From NCBI GenBank assembly GCA_937884625.1, contig CALGCE010000045.1, positions 1 through 7,359 of the forward strand: a DNA stretch of 7,359 nucleotides. Reading direction: 5' to 3'. Shown here one piece after another: positions 1 through 5,631 of this stretch. Position numbers and translations under genes: made by a program. Within the stretch, counting starts at the first letter, position 1. Every line of letters begins with the position of its first letter. Source of the DNA: an uncultured Clostridia bacterium (lineage in GTDB: Bacteria; Bacillota; Clostridia; Oscillospirales; Acutalibacteraceae). The notes under the pieces were generated by a model that was not told where the DNA came from, made no database searches, and worked only from the letters and a program-made list of their open reading frames with translations.

Positions 1-365
1 ACAATACTTGTTGGTTGATTTCCACCAGTTGTGTTAATGTAAGAATTATCAAGATTTCCAAACCAAATTCCAACAATATCGTCAGTTGTAAAAGTAAAAG
101 TATCGCCGTCTTTTAACGTGTATTTATTGTTATCAAATACGCCAATTCTGTATTCGGGACCTTTTGTGTCAAGCATTATTGCAAGCGGTACTTTAAGTTC
201 ACTTCTTAATTTTTTTACCATTTCAATATTTTCACGGTGAAAATCGTGCGTTTGATGAGAAAAATTAAGACGTGCTACGTTCATACCGTTTTTTATCATT
301 CCCACAAGCGTTTTTTCGTCCCTGCAAGCAGGACCCAATGTACATATTATTTTTGTTTTTCTCAT
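1..365 (-). CDS. pyk: Pyruvate kinase, N-terminal 121 residues (runs off window edge)
   Basis: Pyruvate kinase transfers phosphate from phosphoenolpyruvate to ADP, the last step of glycolysis, in the cytosol. The visible protein starts MRKTKIICTLGP and carries the family signatures GMNVARLNFSH (residues 27-37) and LDTKGPEYR (65-73). Counting from the start, R32, N34, S36, D66, T67 and R73 fall at the same numbers as the substrate, potassium and phosphate-contacting positions of E. coli PykF. The text after residue 73 is the start of the B (lid) domain. The ATG has an AAGGA ribosome binding site 8 bases upstream. About three quarters of the protein, including the rest of the barrel and the C-terminal domain, lies outside the window, so the form (with or without an extra C-terminal PEP-utiliser domain) cannot be told. 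It follows degV by 61 bases and no clear promoter was seen between them, so co-transcription is likely. Confidence 0.95.
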   Translation of the reverse strand, partial: MRKTKIICTLGPACRDEKTLVGMIKNGMNVARLNFSHQTHDFHRENIEMVKKLRSELKVPLAIMLDTKGPEYRIGVFDNNKYTLKDGDTFTFTTDDIVGIWFGNLDNSYINTTGGNQPTSI

Positions 366-371
366 AATCTC

Positions 372-414
372 ATTCCTTTTTTGTTTATATAAATAATATA
401 AGCAAAAAAGGAAT
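372..414 (-). promoter_or_regulatory. Long inverted repeat covering the pyk ribosome binding site
   Basis: A perfect 12-bp inverted repeat (ATTCCTTTTTTG at 372-383, CAAAAAAGGAAT at 403-414) is extended inward, after one mismatch, by six more pairs (385-390 with 396-401), leaving a 5-base loop. In the minus-strand transcript the 3' arm contains the AAGGA Shine-Dalgarno sequence of pyk (374-378), so folding would hide it, and the start codon lies 6 bases past the stem. There is no U-tract after the stem, so it is not a normal terminator for degV. It could be a translational control hairpin, a thermosensor-like stem, or a protein operator at DNA level; the function is inference. Confidence 0.7.
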
Positions 415-426
415 TAAAATACACTG

Positions 427-1314
427 TTAAACCGCTCTTTCGTCCCCCACAAAAAATACCGCAACGGTACCCGCACCGCTATGCGATGCAATTATGGTAC
501 CTATATCAAAAATTTTTATTTCATTAATTTTTGTGAATTCTTTTTTAATCATTTCCTTTAACACCTTTGCATCATCTATGCAATCCGAGTGACAAATAAA
601 GCATTTACCGTTATAATCGCTACCGTCTTTGGCGTGTTCTTTCATTTCATCGACGGTTTTTTGAAAGGCGTTTTTCTTACCTCTTACCTTATCGTAGGCT
701 ACAATACTTCCCTTTCTGTTAAGGTGCATTATAGGACAAATACCAAGTACCGTAGCCACCGTTGCCGTAATGCCCGATACCCGTCCGCTACGCTTTAAGT
801 ATTTAATATCGGTAGAAAAAAACTGATGATGAATTTTTGTGCAGTAATTTTCTATCATATTAATTATCTCTTTTACATCTTTTCCATTGTCACTCATATC
901 TGCCGCCATATCCACTAACATTCCGTAACCTGAACTACTGCAAAGCGAGTCTATAACAATTATTTTTCTGTCAGGATATTTTTCCTGCAATTCTTTTGCA
1001 GACTCTACCGCATTATTAACCGACGGTGTCATTCCCGAACCGAACGCAATATGAAGGACATTACCTTTTTGCAGTAGTTCCTCAAAGTATTCGGTATACC
1101 TATATTTATTGATTTGAGAGGTTGACGGCACTTTCCCGTTTTTTAAATTATCATAAAATTCGGGTAATGCGTCTTTATCCCTTAACATATCGTCCACATA
1201 TTCTTTCCCGTCTATACTGTAAGTATAAAAAATAACGGGAATATTCCGCTTTTTTAAATATGGATACGGCATATCTACGGTTGACTCACATGACAGTATA
1301 AAATTTTCTTTCAT
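427..1314 (-). CDS. DegV family (fatty-acid-binding) protein
   Basis: DegV proteins bind a fatty acid; those paired with FakA kinase (FakB type) present it for phosphorylation and entry into phospholipid synthesis. The 295-residue protein has the full-length two-domain pattern: an N-terminal strand with SCEST (8-12, the usual TDST-like motif), STSQ (64-67), AFGSGMTPS (90-98) and, in the C-terminal part, YLKRSGRVS (172-180), ICPIMHL (192-198), KVRGKK (209-214) and the closing IASHSGAGTVAVFFVGD (275-291). The ATG at 1314 is chosen because AGGAAGA lies 6 bases before it; a TTG start ten codons upstream would place that ribosome binding site inside the coding sequence. It has its own -10-like box upstream, follows a terminator, and leads into pyk. 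No fakA-like kinase is in view, so FakB function is not proven, and the gene symbol is left blank because DegV paralogues are common. Confidence 0.93.
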   Translation of the reverse strand: MKENFILSCESTVDMPYPYLKKRNIPVIFYTYSIDGKEYVDDMLRDKDALPEFYDNLKNGKVPSTSQINKYRYTEYFEELLQKGNVLHIAFGSGMTPSVNNAVESAKELQEKYPDRKIIVIDSLCSSSGYGMLVDMAADMSDNGKDVKEIINMIENYCTKIHHQFFSTDIKYLKRSGRVSGITATVATVLGICPIMHLNRKGSIVAYDKVRGKKNAFQKTVDEMKEHAKDGSDYNGKCFICHSDCIDDAKVLKEMIKKEFTKINEIKIFDIGTIIASHSGAGTVAVFFVGDERAV

Positions 1315-1320
1315 AAATTT

Positions 1321-1327
1321 TCTTCCT
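1321..1327 (-). promoter_or_regulatory. Ribosome binding site fixing the degV-family start
   Basis: AGGAAGA on the minus strand, 6 bases upstream of the ATG at 1314. It decides against the longer TTG reading that begins at 1344, which has no Shine-Dalgarno sequence of its own at a useful distance. Confidence 0.75.
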
Positions 1328-1349
1328 TTGCAATTTATTGTCAATAATT

Positions 1350-1355
1350 ATTATA
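1350..1355 (-). promoter_or_regulatory. Candidate -10 box for the degV-pyk unit
   Basis: A perfect TATAAT lies on the minus strand about 35 bases before the degV ATG and downstream of the preceding gene's terminator, where a promoter is needed. The -35 region at the right distance (around 1372-1378, GATTAA/ATTAAA) is a poor match to TTGACA, and there is no TG extension. A TTGACA at 1339-1344 has no matching -10 and would sit too close to the start codon, so it is probably chance. Confidence 0.45.
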
Positions 1356-1407
1356 CCTATTTCGAAGAAAATTTAATCCTACCGTAAACCTTTTAATATC
1401 TACAAAT

Positions 1408-1447
1408 AAAAAACAAAACAGTAGAGTTAAAAAATAAACTCTACTGT
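1408..1447 (-). terminator. Intrinsic terminator after the MBL-fold gene
   Basis: A perfect 11-bp inverted repeat (ACAGTAGAGTT at 1418-1428, AACTCTACTGT at 1437-1447) with an 8-base loop is followed on the minus strand by TTTGTTTTTT (1417-1408). It begins 12 bases after the stop codon of the MBL-fold gene, so it closes the tepA-ftsK-MBL unit and separates it from degV. On the plus strand no T-run follows the stem, so it is one-directional. Confidence 0.9.
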
Positions 1448-1459
1448 GAATAGAATATG

Positions 1460-2362
1460 CTAATTTTCGGTATCTACCGTAATTTTATCGCCCTCAACAT
1501 AAAATGTTATATCCCCCTGCAAATCGGTACGGTAGGTTTTAATTTTAAAGTCTTCAAGTTGCTCGATAGTTTCTTTATGAGGATGCGAGTACGTATTACC
1601 CTCTCCGCAGGAAATTACCGCCATATCGGGATTGCAGGAATTTAAAAATTCCTTTGAACAGGAATTACTGCTACCGTGATGACCTACCTTTAATACGTCA
1701 CATTCGGTATTAATGCCGTCCTTTAAAAGCAGTCTTTCAGCAACAGATTCGGCATCGCCCGTAAAAAGAAAGCGTTTATCATAAATTTCAGCCATAACTA
1801 TAACCGAGCGGTTGTTTTCGTCTTCTTCATCGGGATAATACCCTATTACAGTAATTTCAAAATCGCCGATGTTAAAATTCATACCCTGCGTTGCGGTATA
1901 CAGTTTACCGCCCTTTTGGACAATACTTCTTACCGCCGTATTTACGGGCTCTACGTTTTCGTCCGTTTTACCGAAGTCGGGCATAACAAGATTATCTATT
2001 ATAAATCTTGATGCAATACTGTCAAAACCGCCTGTGTGGTCGGTATGTATATGTGTAATAAGTAAAACATCTATTTTCTTTATACCGTAAGAGAGAAGTT
2101 TAGAACAAATATCGGTACTTCCGTCGCCCGTATCAACAAGAGCAGACTTTCCGTTACTGCAAATAAGAATACTGTCGCCCTCGCCTACATCTATTACCTT
2201 TACAAAATCATCGGTTAGTGCGTCGGTGTTTTTACCAAGCCCTGTAAAGCAGTAAATAATGTCGGATTTACCGAGTGCGGATATTAAGGCAACCGCCATA
2301 AACACAAGTATTACAATTGCCGCCGATAACTGCTTTATCTTTTTCCTTTTTCGGTAATCCAA
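1460..2362 (-). CDS. Membrane-anchored ComEC/Rec2-type metallo-beta-lactamase-fold hydrolase
   Basis: This 300-residue protein matches the stand-alone form of the beta-lactamase-like domain found at the C-terminus of the DNA-uptake channel ComEC. Visible family marks are IDVGEGDSILI (57-67), VDTGDG (76-81), the metal site THIHTDHTGG (103-112; H104, H106, D108, H109), NNRSVIV (183-189), FTGDAE (200-205; D203), KVGHHGSS (225-232) and YSHPH (258-262). All usual metal ligands appear present, so it should be an active metallo-hydrolase, perhaps a nuclease or phosphodiesterase; the substrate is unknown. Residues 4-10 are very basic (RKRKKIK), followed by a hydrophobic stretch (about 12-31), which suggests a signal anchor with the catalytic domain outside the membrane. 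The start is a TTG directly after the ftsK stop codon, with GGAG 8 bases upstream inside the end of ftsK; the only nearby in-frame ATG is inside the membrane segment. Confidence 0.9.
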   Translation of the reverse strand: MDYRKRKKIKQLSAAIVILVFMAVALISALGKSDIIYCFTGLGKNTDALTDDFVKVIDVGEGDSILICSNGKSALVDTGDGSTDICSKLLSYGIKKIDVLLITHIHTDHTGGFDSIASRFIIDNLVMPDFGKTDENVEPVNTAVRSIVQKGGKLYTATQGMNFNIGDFEITVIGYYPDEEDENNRSVIVMAEIYDKRFLFTGDAESVAERLLLKDGINTECDVLKVGHHGSSNSCSKEFLNSCNPDMAVISCGEGNTYSHPHKETIEQLEDFKIKTYRTDLQGDITFYVEGDKITVDTEN

Positions 2363-4735
2363 TTACTCTTCTCCGGCCTGCCGTTCCATAAGTTGCTCTT
2401 TTGTTATAAGCACCTTACGGGGTTTTGAGCCTTCGTAGGGACCTACTACTCCCCTTGTTTCCATTTCGTCAATTATTCTTGCCGCCCTTGCATAGCCTAG
2501 TTTAAGCCGTCTTTGAAGCAGTGATGTTGATGCCTGTCCGTTTTCCACAACGACCTTTATCGCATCGTTTAACATTGGGTCTTCATCAGGACCGTCCTCA
2601 CTAAGTCCGGTCTTTTTCTGCTTTTCTATCGCCGCCTGACGTTCTATCTCAACCATAATGTTATCGTCATAATCAGCCGTACCGCCCGTCTTTATAAACT
2701 CTACTACCTTTTCTACCTCTTCATCACTGACATAACAGCCTTGAAGTCTTTTTGGTTTGGTAGAGCCTACGGGACTAAACAACATATCGCCCCTACCGAG
2801 CAGTTTTTCGGCTCCTGCGGTGTCAAGTATCGTCCTACTGTCTATCTGTGAGGAAACCGCAAACGCTATACGGGAAGGTATATTTGCCTTGATAACACCC
2901 GTAACAACGTCAACCGACGGACGTTGAGTTGCAATAAGCAGATGCATACCCGCAGCCCTTGCCTTTGCGGCAATACGGTTTATTGAATCTTCCACCTCGC
3001 TGGGTGCCGTCATCATAAGGTCTGCAAGTTCGTCTATTATTATAACTATATGGGGCATACGTTTAACATCAGGCTCGTCTGTCAGGGTATTTACAAATCT
3101 GTTATACCCTTCTATATCTCTGACTCCCCTATCCGCAAACATCTGATAGCGTTTTTCCATTTCGCTTACTGCCCAACCCAAAGCACCTGCCGCCTTTCTG
3201 GGTTCTGTAACAACGGGGACCAACAAATGCGGTATACCGTTATAAACACCGAGTTCAACAACCTTTGGGTCTATCATTAAGAGTTTTACCTCTTCGGGCG
3301 ACGCCTTATAAAGAATACTCATTACTATTGAGTTTATGCACACCGATTTACCCGAACCCGTAGCACCTGCTATAAGTCCGTGTGGCATTTTTGCTATATC
3401 GGCAACTACGACATTACCGCCTATATCACGTCCCATAGCAACCGTAAGTTTACTCTTTGATGCAATAAATGCACTTGATTCTATGATTTCTCTTACGCCT
3501 ACTACCGCACTCGCCTTATTGGGTACTTCAATTCCTACCGCCGCTTTATTCGGTATCGGTGCCTCTATTCTTACACCCGCAGTAGCAAGGTTAAGTGCTA
3601 TATCGTCGGCAAGGTTTGTAATCTTGCTTATTTTTACACCGGCACAGGGTTGGAGTTCGTATCTTGTGACCGTAGGACCCTTGCTTATATCTACTATTCT
3701 AGTTTCAACAAGATGTTCCGCTGTACTGTCAAGTTCCGCCTCTCTTGACTTACGGTCGGTTTCCTTAATTGCTTTAAGCAACGAGGTGGGCGGATATTTA
3801 TATCCTATGGTAAAGGAGGCTTCCTTTTCGCTCATATCCTCTGCAAAATCGGATTTTTCCTTTTCAAAATCTATTTTGATTTTCTCTCCCTGTTCCTCTT
3901 TTGCCTCGTCAGATGCAACTTTAAGTGCCGTATTTATATTCGTCTCTTCGTCTATCGGCTCTGCTTCGGGTTGTTCCTCTTCGTCAAAATATGTACTTAC
4001 TACTTTCCTCTGCTTTGAATTAAGGCTTTCATTTTTCTTTTCACGTTTTTCGGGTATATCGTCAACGGGTATATCGACATTAAAGCCTTTTATTACTTTA
4101 AGGTCGCCACGTTTACCGTTTTCTTGTGGGTTTTGTTCCCTCTGCGACCTTGCCTGATACGCACTCTCCGCTTGGGCAGAAACCGCTTTAACTGGTTTTG
4201 CCATTGTCTTAAACAGTGATATAAGTGTAGTTCCCGTTATAATCATCAAGAATACAAACATTAAAATTATGATGGTAATAGCAGCCCCCGTTTTGCCGAA
4301 ACCTGCATATAAAGGATAGCCTATCAATGCACCGAAAAATCCACCGCTTTTAAGCGATATTCCCGTAGTATAGGCATTTGCAAGATGTTCCCAAAAGGTA
4401 AACTCCGAATTATGTGGAGCAAATATATCGACACAACCGCCTATCAGCATTATAAGTATTGCCGATTCTACTATTTTTGCAGTAATACTTCCCGATGATT
4501 TGTCCATAGCAAACAAAACCGCCACAAGCCCCAACAAAAACGGATAAAAATAAGCCGTTACACCGAATACTCCGAACATAAAGTTATGTATAGCGGTCCA
4601 AACATTCTGTCCCTTAATAAATACAACAAACATCAAAAATATTGCTACCGCAAACCATATAACCGAATACAATTGTCTTGAAGAATTGGTGTTTGCCGAC
4701 TGTTTTGCAGTCGTTTTTCTTTTCTTTGTCGCCAT
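2363..4735 (-). CDS. ftsK: DNA translocase FtsK/SpoIIIE
   Basis: A membrane-anchored ATPase that pumps double-stranded DNA through the division or sporulation septum. The 790-residue length is close to B. subtilis SpoIIIE. Four hydrophobic segments lie near residues 24-42, 56-77, 88-106 and 151-175. A charged linker follows to about 305. The motor begins with PPTSLLKAI (315-323) and has the alpha domain with PNKAAVGIEVPNK (395-407), Walker A GATGSGKS (457-464), Walker B IVIIIDE (563-569) and IATQRPSVDVVTG (601-613). The gamma winged-helix domain (about 722-782, QRRLKLGYARAARIIDEME) reads the polar sequences that direct translocation. The ATG at 4735 is chosen over a GTG three codons upstream because GGAG sits 8 bases before the ATG and overlaps the GTG. 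The tepA-like gene is 53 bases upstream and the MBL gene abuts downstream. Whether it serves sporulation (SpoIIIE) or general division (FtsK/SftA) cannot be decided from sequence. Confidence 0.97.
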   Translation of the reverse strand: MATKKRKTTAKQSANTNSSRQLYSVIWFAVAIFLMFVVFIKGQNVWTAIHNFMFGVFGVTAYFYPFLLGLVAVLFAMDKSSGSITAKIVESAILIMLIGGCVDIFAPHNSEFTFWEHLANAYTTGISLKSGGFFGALIGYPLYAGFGKTGAAITIIILMFVFLMIITGTTLISLFKTMAKPVKAVSAQAESAYQARSQREQNPQENGKRGDLKVIKGFNVDIPVDDIPEKREKKNESLNSKQRKVVSTYFDEEEQPEAEPIDEETNINTALKVASDEAKEEQGEKIKIDFEKEKSDFAEDMSEKEASFTIGYKYPPTSLLKAIKETDRKSREAELDSTAEHLVETRIVDISKGPTVTRYELQPCAGVKISKITNLADDIALNLATAGVRIEAPIPNKAAVGIEVPNKASAVVGVREIIESSAFIASKSKLTVAMGRDIGGNVVVADIAKMPHGLIAGATGSGKSVCINSIVMSILYKASPEEVKLLMIDPKVVELGVYNGIPHLLVPVVTEPRKAAGALGWAVSEMEKRYQMFADRGVRDIEGYNRFVNTLTDEPDVKRMPHIVIIIDELADLMMTAPSEVEDSINRIAAKARAAGMHLLIATQRPSVDVVTGVIKANIPSRIAFAVSSQIDSRTILDTAGAEKLLGRGDMLFSPVGSTKPKRLQGCYVSDEEVEKVVEFIKTGGTADYDDNIMVEIERQAAIEKQKKTGLSEDGPDEDPMLNDAIKVVVENGQASTSLLQRRLKLGYARAARIIDEMETRGVVGPYEGSKPRKVLITKEQLMERQAGEE
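2371..2374 (-). promoter_or_regulatory. Ribosome binding site for the MBL gene inside the end of ftsK
   Basis: GGAG on the minus strand lies in the last codons of ftsK, 8 bases before the TTG at 2362. The ftsK stop codon fills the bases directly before that TTG, so a ribosome ending ftsK is placed to restart there. This supports both the TTG start and translational coupling. Confidence 0.65.
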
Positions 4736-4743
4736 ATTTTGCA

Positions 4744-4747
4744 CTCC
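4744..4747 (-). promoter_or_regulatory. Ribosome binding site fixing the ftsK start
   Basis: GGAG on the minus strand, 8 bases before the ATG at 4735. The upstream GTG (4742-4744) overlaps this site, so it is unlikely to be the start. Confidence 0.7.
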
Positions 4748-4752
4748 ATACC

Positions 4753-4782
4753 GTCCTGCCGAATTTTTTTATTCGGCAGGAC
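4753..4782 (-). repeat. Perfect 12-bp hairpin between tepA-like gene and ftsK
   Basis: GTCCTGCCGAAT (4753-4764) is the exact reverse complement of 4771-4782, with a 6-base T-run as loop (A-run in the transcript). The stem has 7 G/C pairs and lies 6 bases after the tepA-like stop codon and 5 bases before the ftsK ribosome binding site. No U-tract follows it on either strand, and in the transcript a U-run lies before it instead. It is therefore more likely an mRNA-stabilising, processing or partial attenuating hairpin than a full terminator. Confidence 0.75.
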
Positions 4783-4788
4783 AAAAAA

Positions 4789-5481
4789 TTAGTTTTTACT
4801 TTCTATCATATCATATAAACAGTCTATAACATCACTAAGTGAGCCTAAACTGTCGATAAGTCCCTCGCTTACCGCCTTTTCGCCCGTAAGCACCGAACCT
4901 ACGTCGGTCACCATTTCGCCCGTATTCATCATAAGTTCGGTAAATCTATCAGATGTCACAGAGGAATTTCTTACCACAAAATCGGTAATTCTTTCCTGCA
5001 TACGCTGAAAATGGTTCATCATCTGCGGTACGCCTATCACAAGACCGTTCATTCTCACAGGATGAATTGTCATAGTAGCAGACGGTGCTATAAATGAATG
5101 TTTTGCCGCAACCGCCAAAGGCACACCGATAGAGTGACCTCCGCCCAAAACAAAGGTAACCGTTGGCTTTTTCATTCCCGATATGAGTTCTGCTATTGCA
5201 AGACCTGCCTCAACATCACCGCCTACGGTATTGAGAATAACGAGAAGTCCCTCAATATCACGGCTTTCCTCTATTGCCACAAGTTGAGGTATCACGTGTT
5301 CATATTTTGTGGTCTTGCTCTGTTCGGGCAGTACGTTATGTCCCTCAATTTCGCCTATAATCGTAAGACAGTAAATATTGTGTTTACCGTCAAAACTTGT
5401 GACCGAACCCATTTCCTTTATTTGTTTAAGTTCGTCGCACTGTTCAGATTTAGAATTTTCATCATTTTTATTTTCGTTCAT
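4789..5481 (-). CDS. tepA: ClpP-like serine protease of the TepA family
   Basis: A 230-residue member of the ClpP/crotonase fold, closest to the TepA (YmfB, translocation-enhancing protein) group found next to spoIIIE in Bacillus. After a charged, probably disordered N-terminus (1-25), the core shows ILNTVGGDVEAGLAIAELI (82-100, oxyanion and head-piece region), GGGHSIGVPLA (113-123; candidate nucleophile S117), ATMTIHPVRMNG (135-146; candidate H140) and the closing GEKAVSEGLIDSLG (200-213). The acid residue is less sure: D193 in VTDVG is the best candidate. No signal peptide or membrane segment is evident, so it is predicted to be cytosolic. The ATG at 5481 has a strong GGAGGG site 6 bases upstream; an ATG 16 codons earlier would put that site inside the gene and start within the promoter -10 box. 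It heads the tepA-ftsK-MBL unit. The TepA name rests on motif and context recognition; a general ClpP-family label is the safe fallback. Confidence 0.9.
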   Translation of the reverse strand: MNENKNDENSKSEQCDELKQIKEMGSVTSFDGKHNIYCLTIIGEIEGHNVLPEQSKTTKYEHVIPQLVAIEESRDIEGLLVILNTVGGDVEAGLAIAELISGMKKPTVTFVLGGGHSIGVPLAVAAKHSFIAPSATMTIHPVRMNGLVIGVPQMMNHFQRMQERITDFVVRNSSVTSDRFTELMMNTGEMVTDVGSVLTGEKAVSEGLIDSLGSLSDVIDCLYDMIESKN

Positions 5482-5483
5482 TA

Positions 5484-5515
5484 CATTCCCTCCAATTATA
5501 TTATTTGAAGGAATG
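5484..5515 (-). promoter_or_regulatory. Inverted repeat in the tepA leader overlapping the ribosome binding site
   Basis: CATTCC (5484-5489) pairs perfectly with GGAATG (5510-5515), with further interrupted pairing inward. In the transcript the 3' arm is GGAATG, which includes part of the GGAGGG Shine-Dalgarno sequence (5488-5493) and ends just before the start codon. The 5' arm would begin within a few bases of the predicted transcription start. The perfect stem is only 6 bp, so its role is uncertain. Confidence 0.4.
5488..5493 (-). promoter_or_regulatory. Strong ribosome binding site fixing the tepA start
   Basis: GGAGGG on the minus strand, 6 bases before the ATG at 5481. This sets the protein at 230 residues rather than 246. 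Confidence 0.85.
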
Positions 5516-5527
5516 TTTAACAAATAC

Positions 5528-5556
5528 ATTATACTATCTTTATTTTATTTTTTCAA
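5528..5556 (-). promoter_or_regulatory. Sigma-A type promoter for tepA-ftsK-MBL
   Basis: On the minus strand TTGAAA (5551-5556), a 17-bp A/T-rich spacer and a perfect TATAAT (5528-5533) form a near-consensus housekeeping promoter. The predicted start of transcription is near 5521, giving a leader of about 40 bases. It lies directly after the dnaJ terminator, so the unit is expected to be expressed independently of the chaperone genes. Confidence 0.8.
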
Positions 5557-5562
5557 GTACGC

Positions 5563-5603
5563 AAAAAAGGATGCAAAAAAACATAAGTTTTTTACACCCT
5601 TTT
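5563..5603 (-). terminator. Intrinsic terminator after dnaJ
   Basis: The minus-strand transcript can pair 5587-5603 with 5565-5582 around a 4-base loop (TTAT): AAAAGG with CCTTTT, two G-U wobbles, then an A-run with a U-run (one extra U). A T6 run (5568-5563) closes the element. The two wobble pairs form only in the minus-sense RNA, which fits a terminator for dnaJ. It ends 6 bases before the -35 box of the next promoter. Confidence 0.85.
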
Positions 5604-5631
5604 AAGTATATGAATTATCAAACGTTCATAA

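Noticed and set aside
391..402. A separate pyk promoter in the A/T-rich loop of the hairpin
   Set aside because: TATATT and TATTAT can be read, but no -35-like hexamer lies 16-18 bases upstream, so it was not called.
1315..1344. Ten-residue N-terminal extension of the DegV protein from a TTG
   Set aside because: The extension is encoded by the ribosome binding site and leader; the ATG at 1314 fits the family start.
1339..1344. TTGACA hexamer upstream of degV as a -35 box
   Set aside because: No -10 lies at the needed distance, and transcription would start too near or inside the start codon.
3336..4157. A 273-codon plus-strand open frame opposite ftsK
   Set aside because: It lies wholly antisense to a clearly conserved ftsK, has a low-complexity Ser/Ala-rich translation with no recognisable domain, and no ribosome binding site or promoter was seen. 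It is a shadow of the codon pattern on the other strand.
5098..5508. Plus-strand 136-codon open frame opposite the tepA-like gene
   Set aside because: Fully antisense to a conserved gene, with no domain or start signals.
5482..5529. Sixteen-residue N-terminal extension of the TepA-like protein from an upstream ATG
   Set aside because: That ATG overlaps the -10 box of the promoter, and the strong GGAGGG site serves the ATG at 5481.
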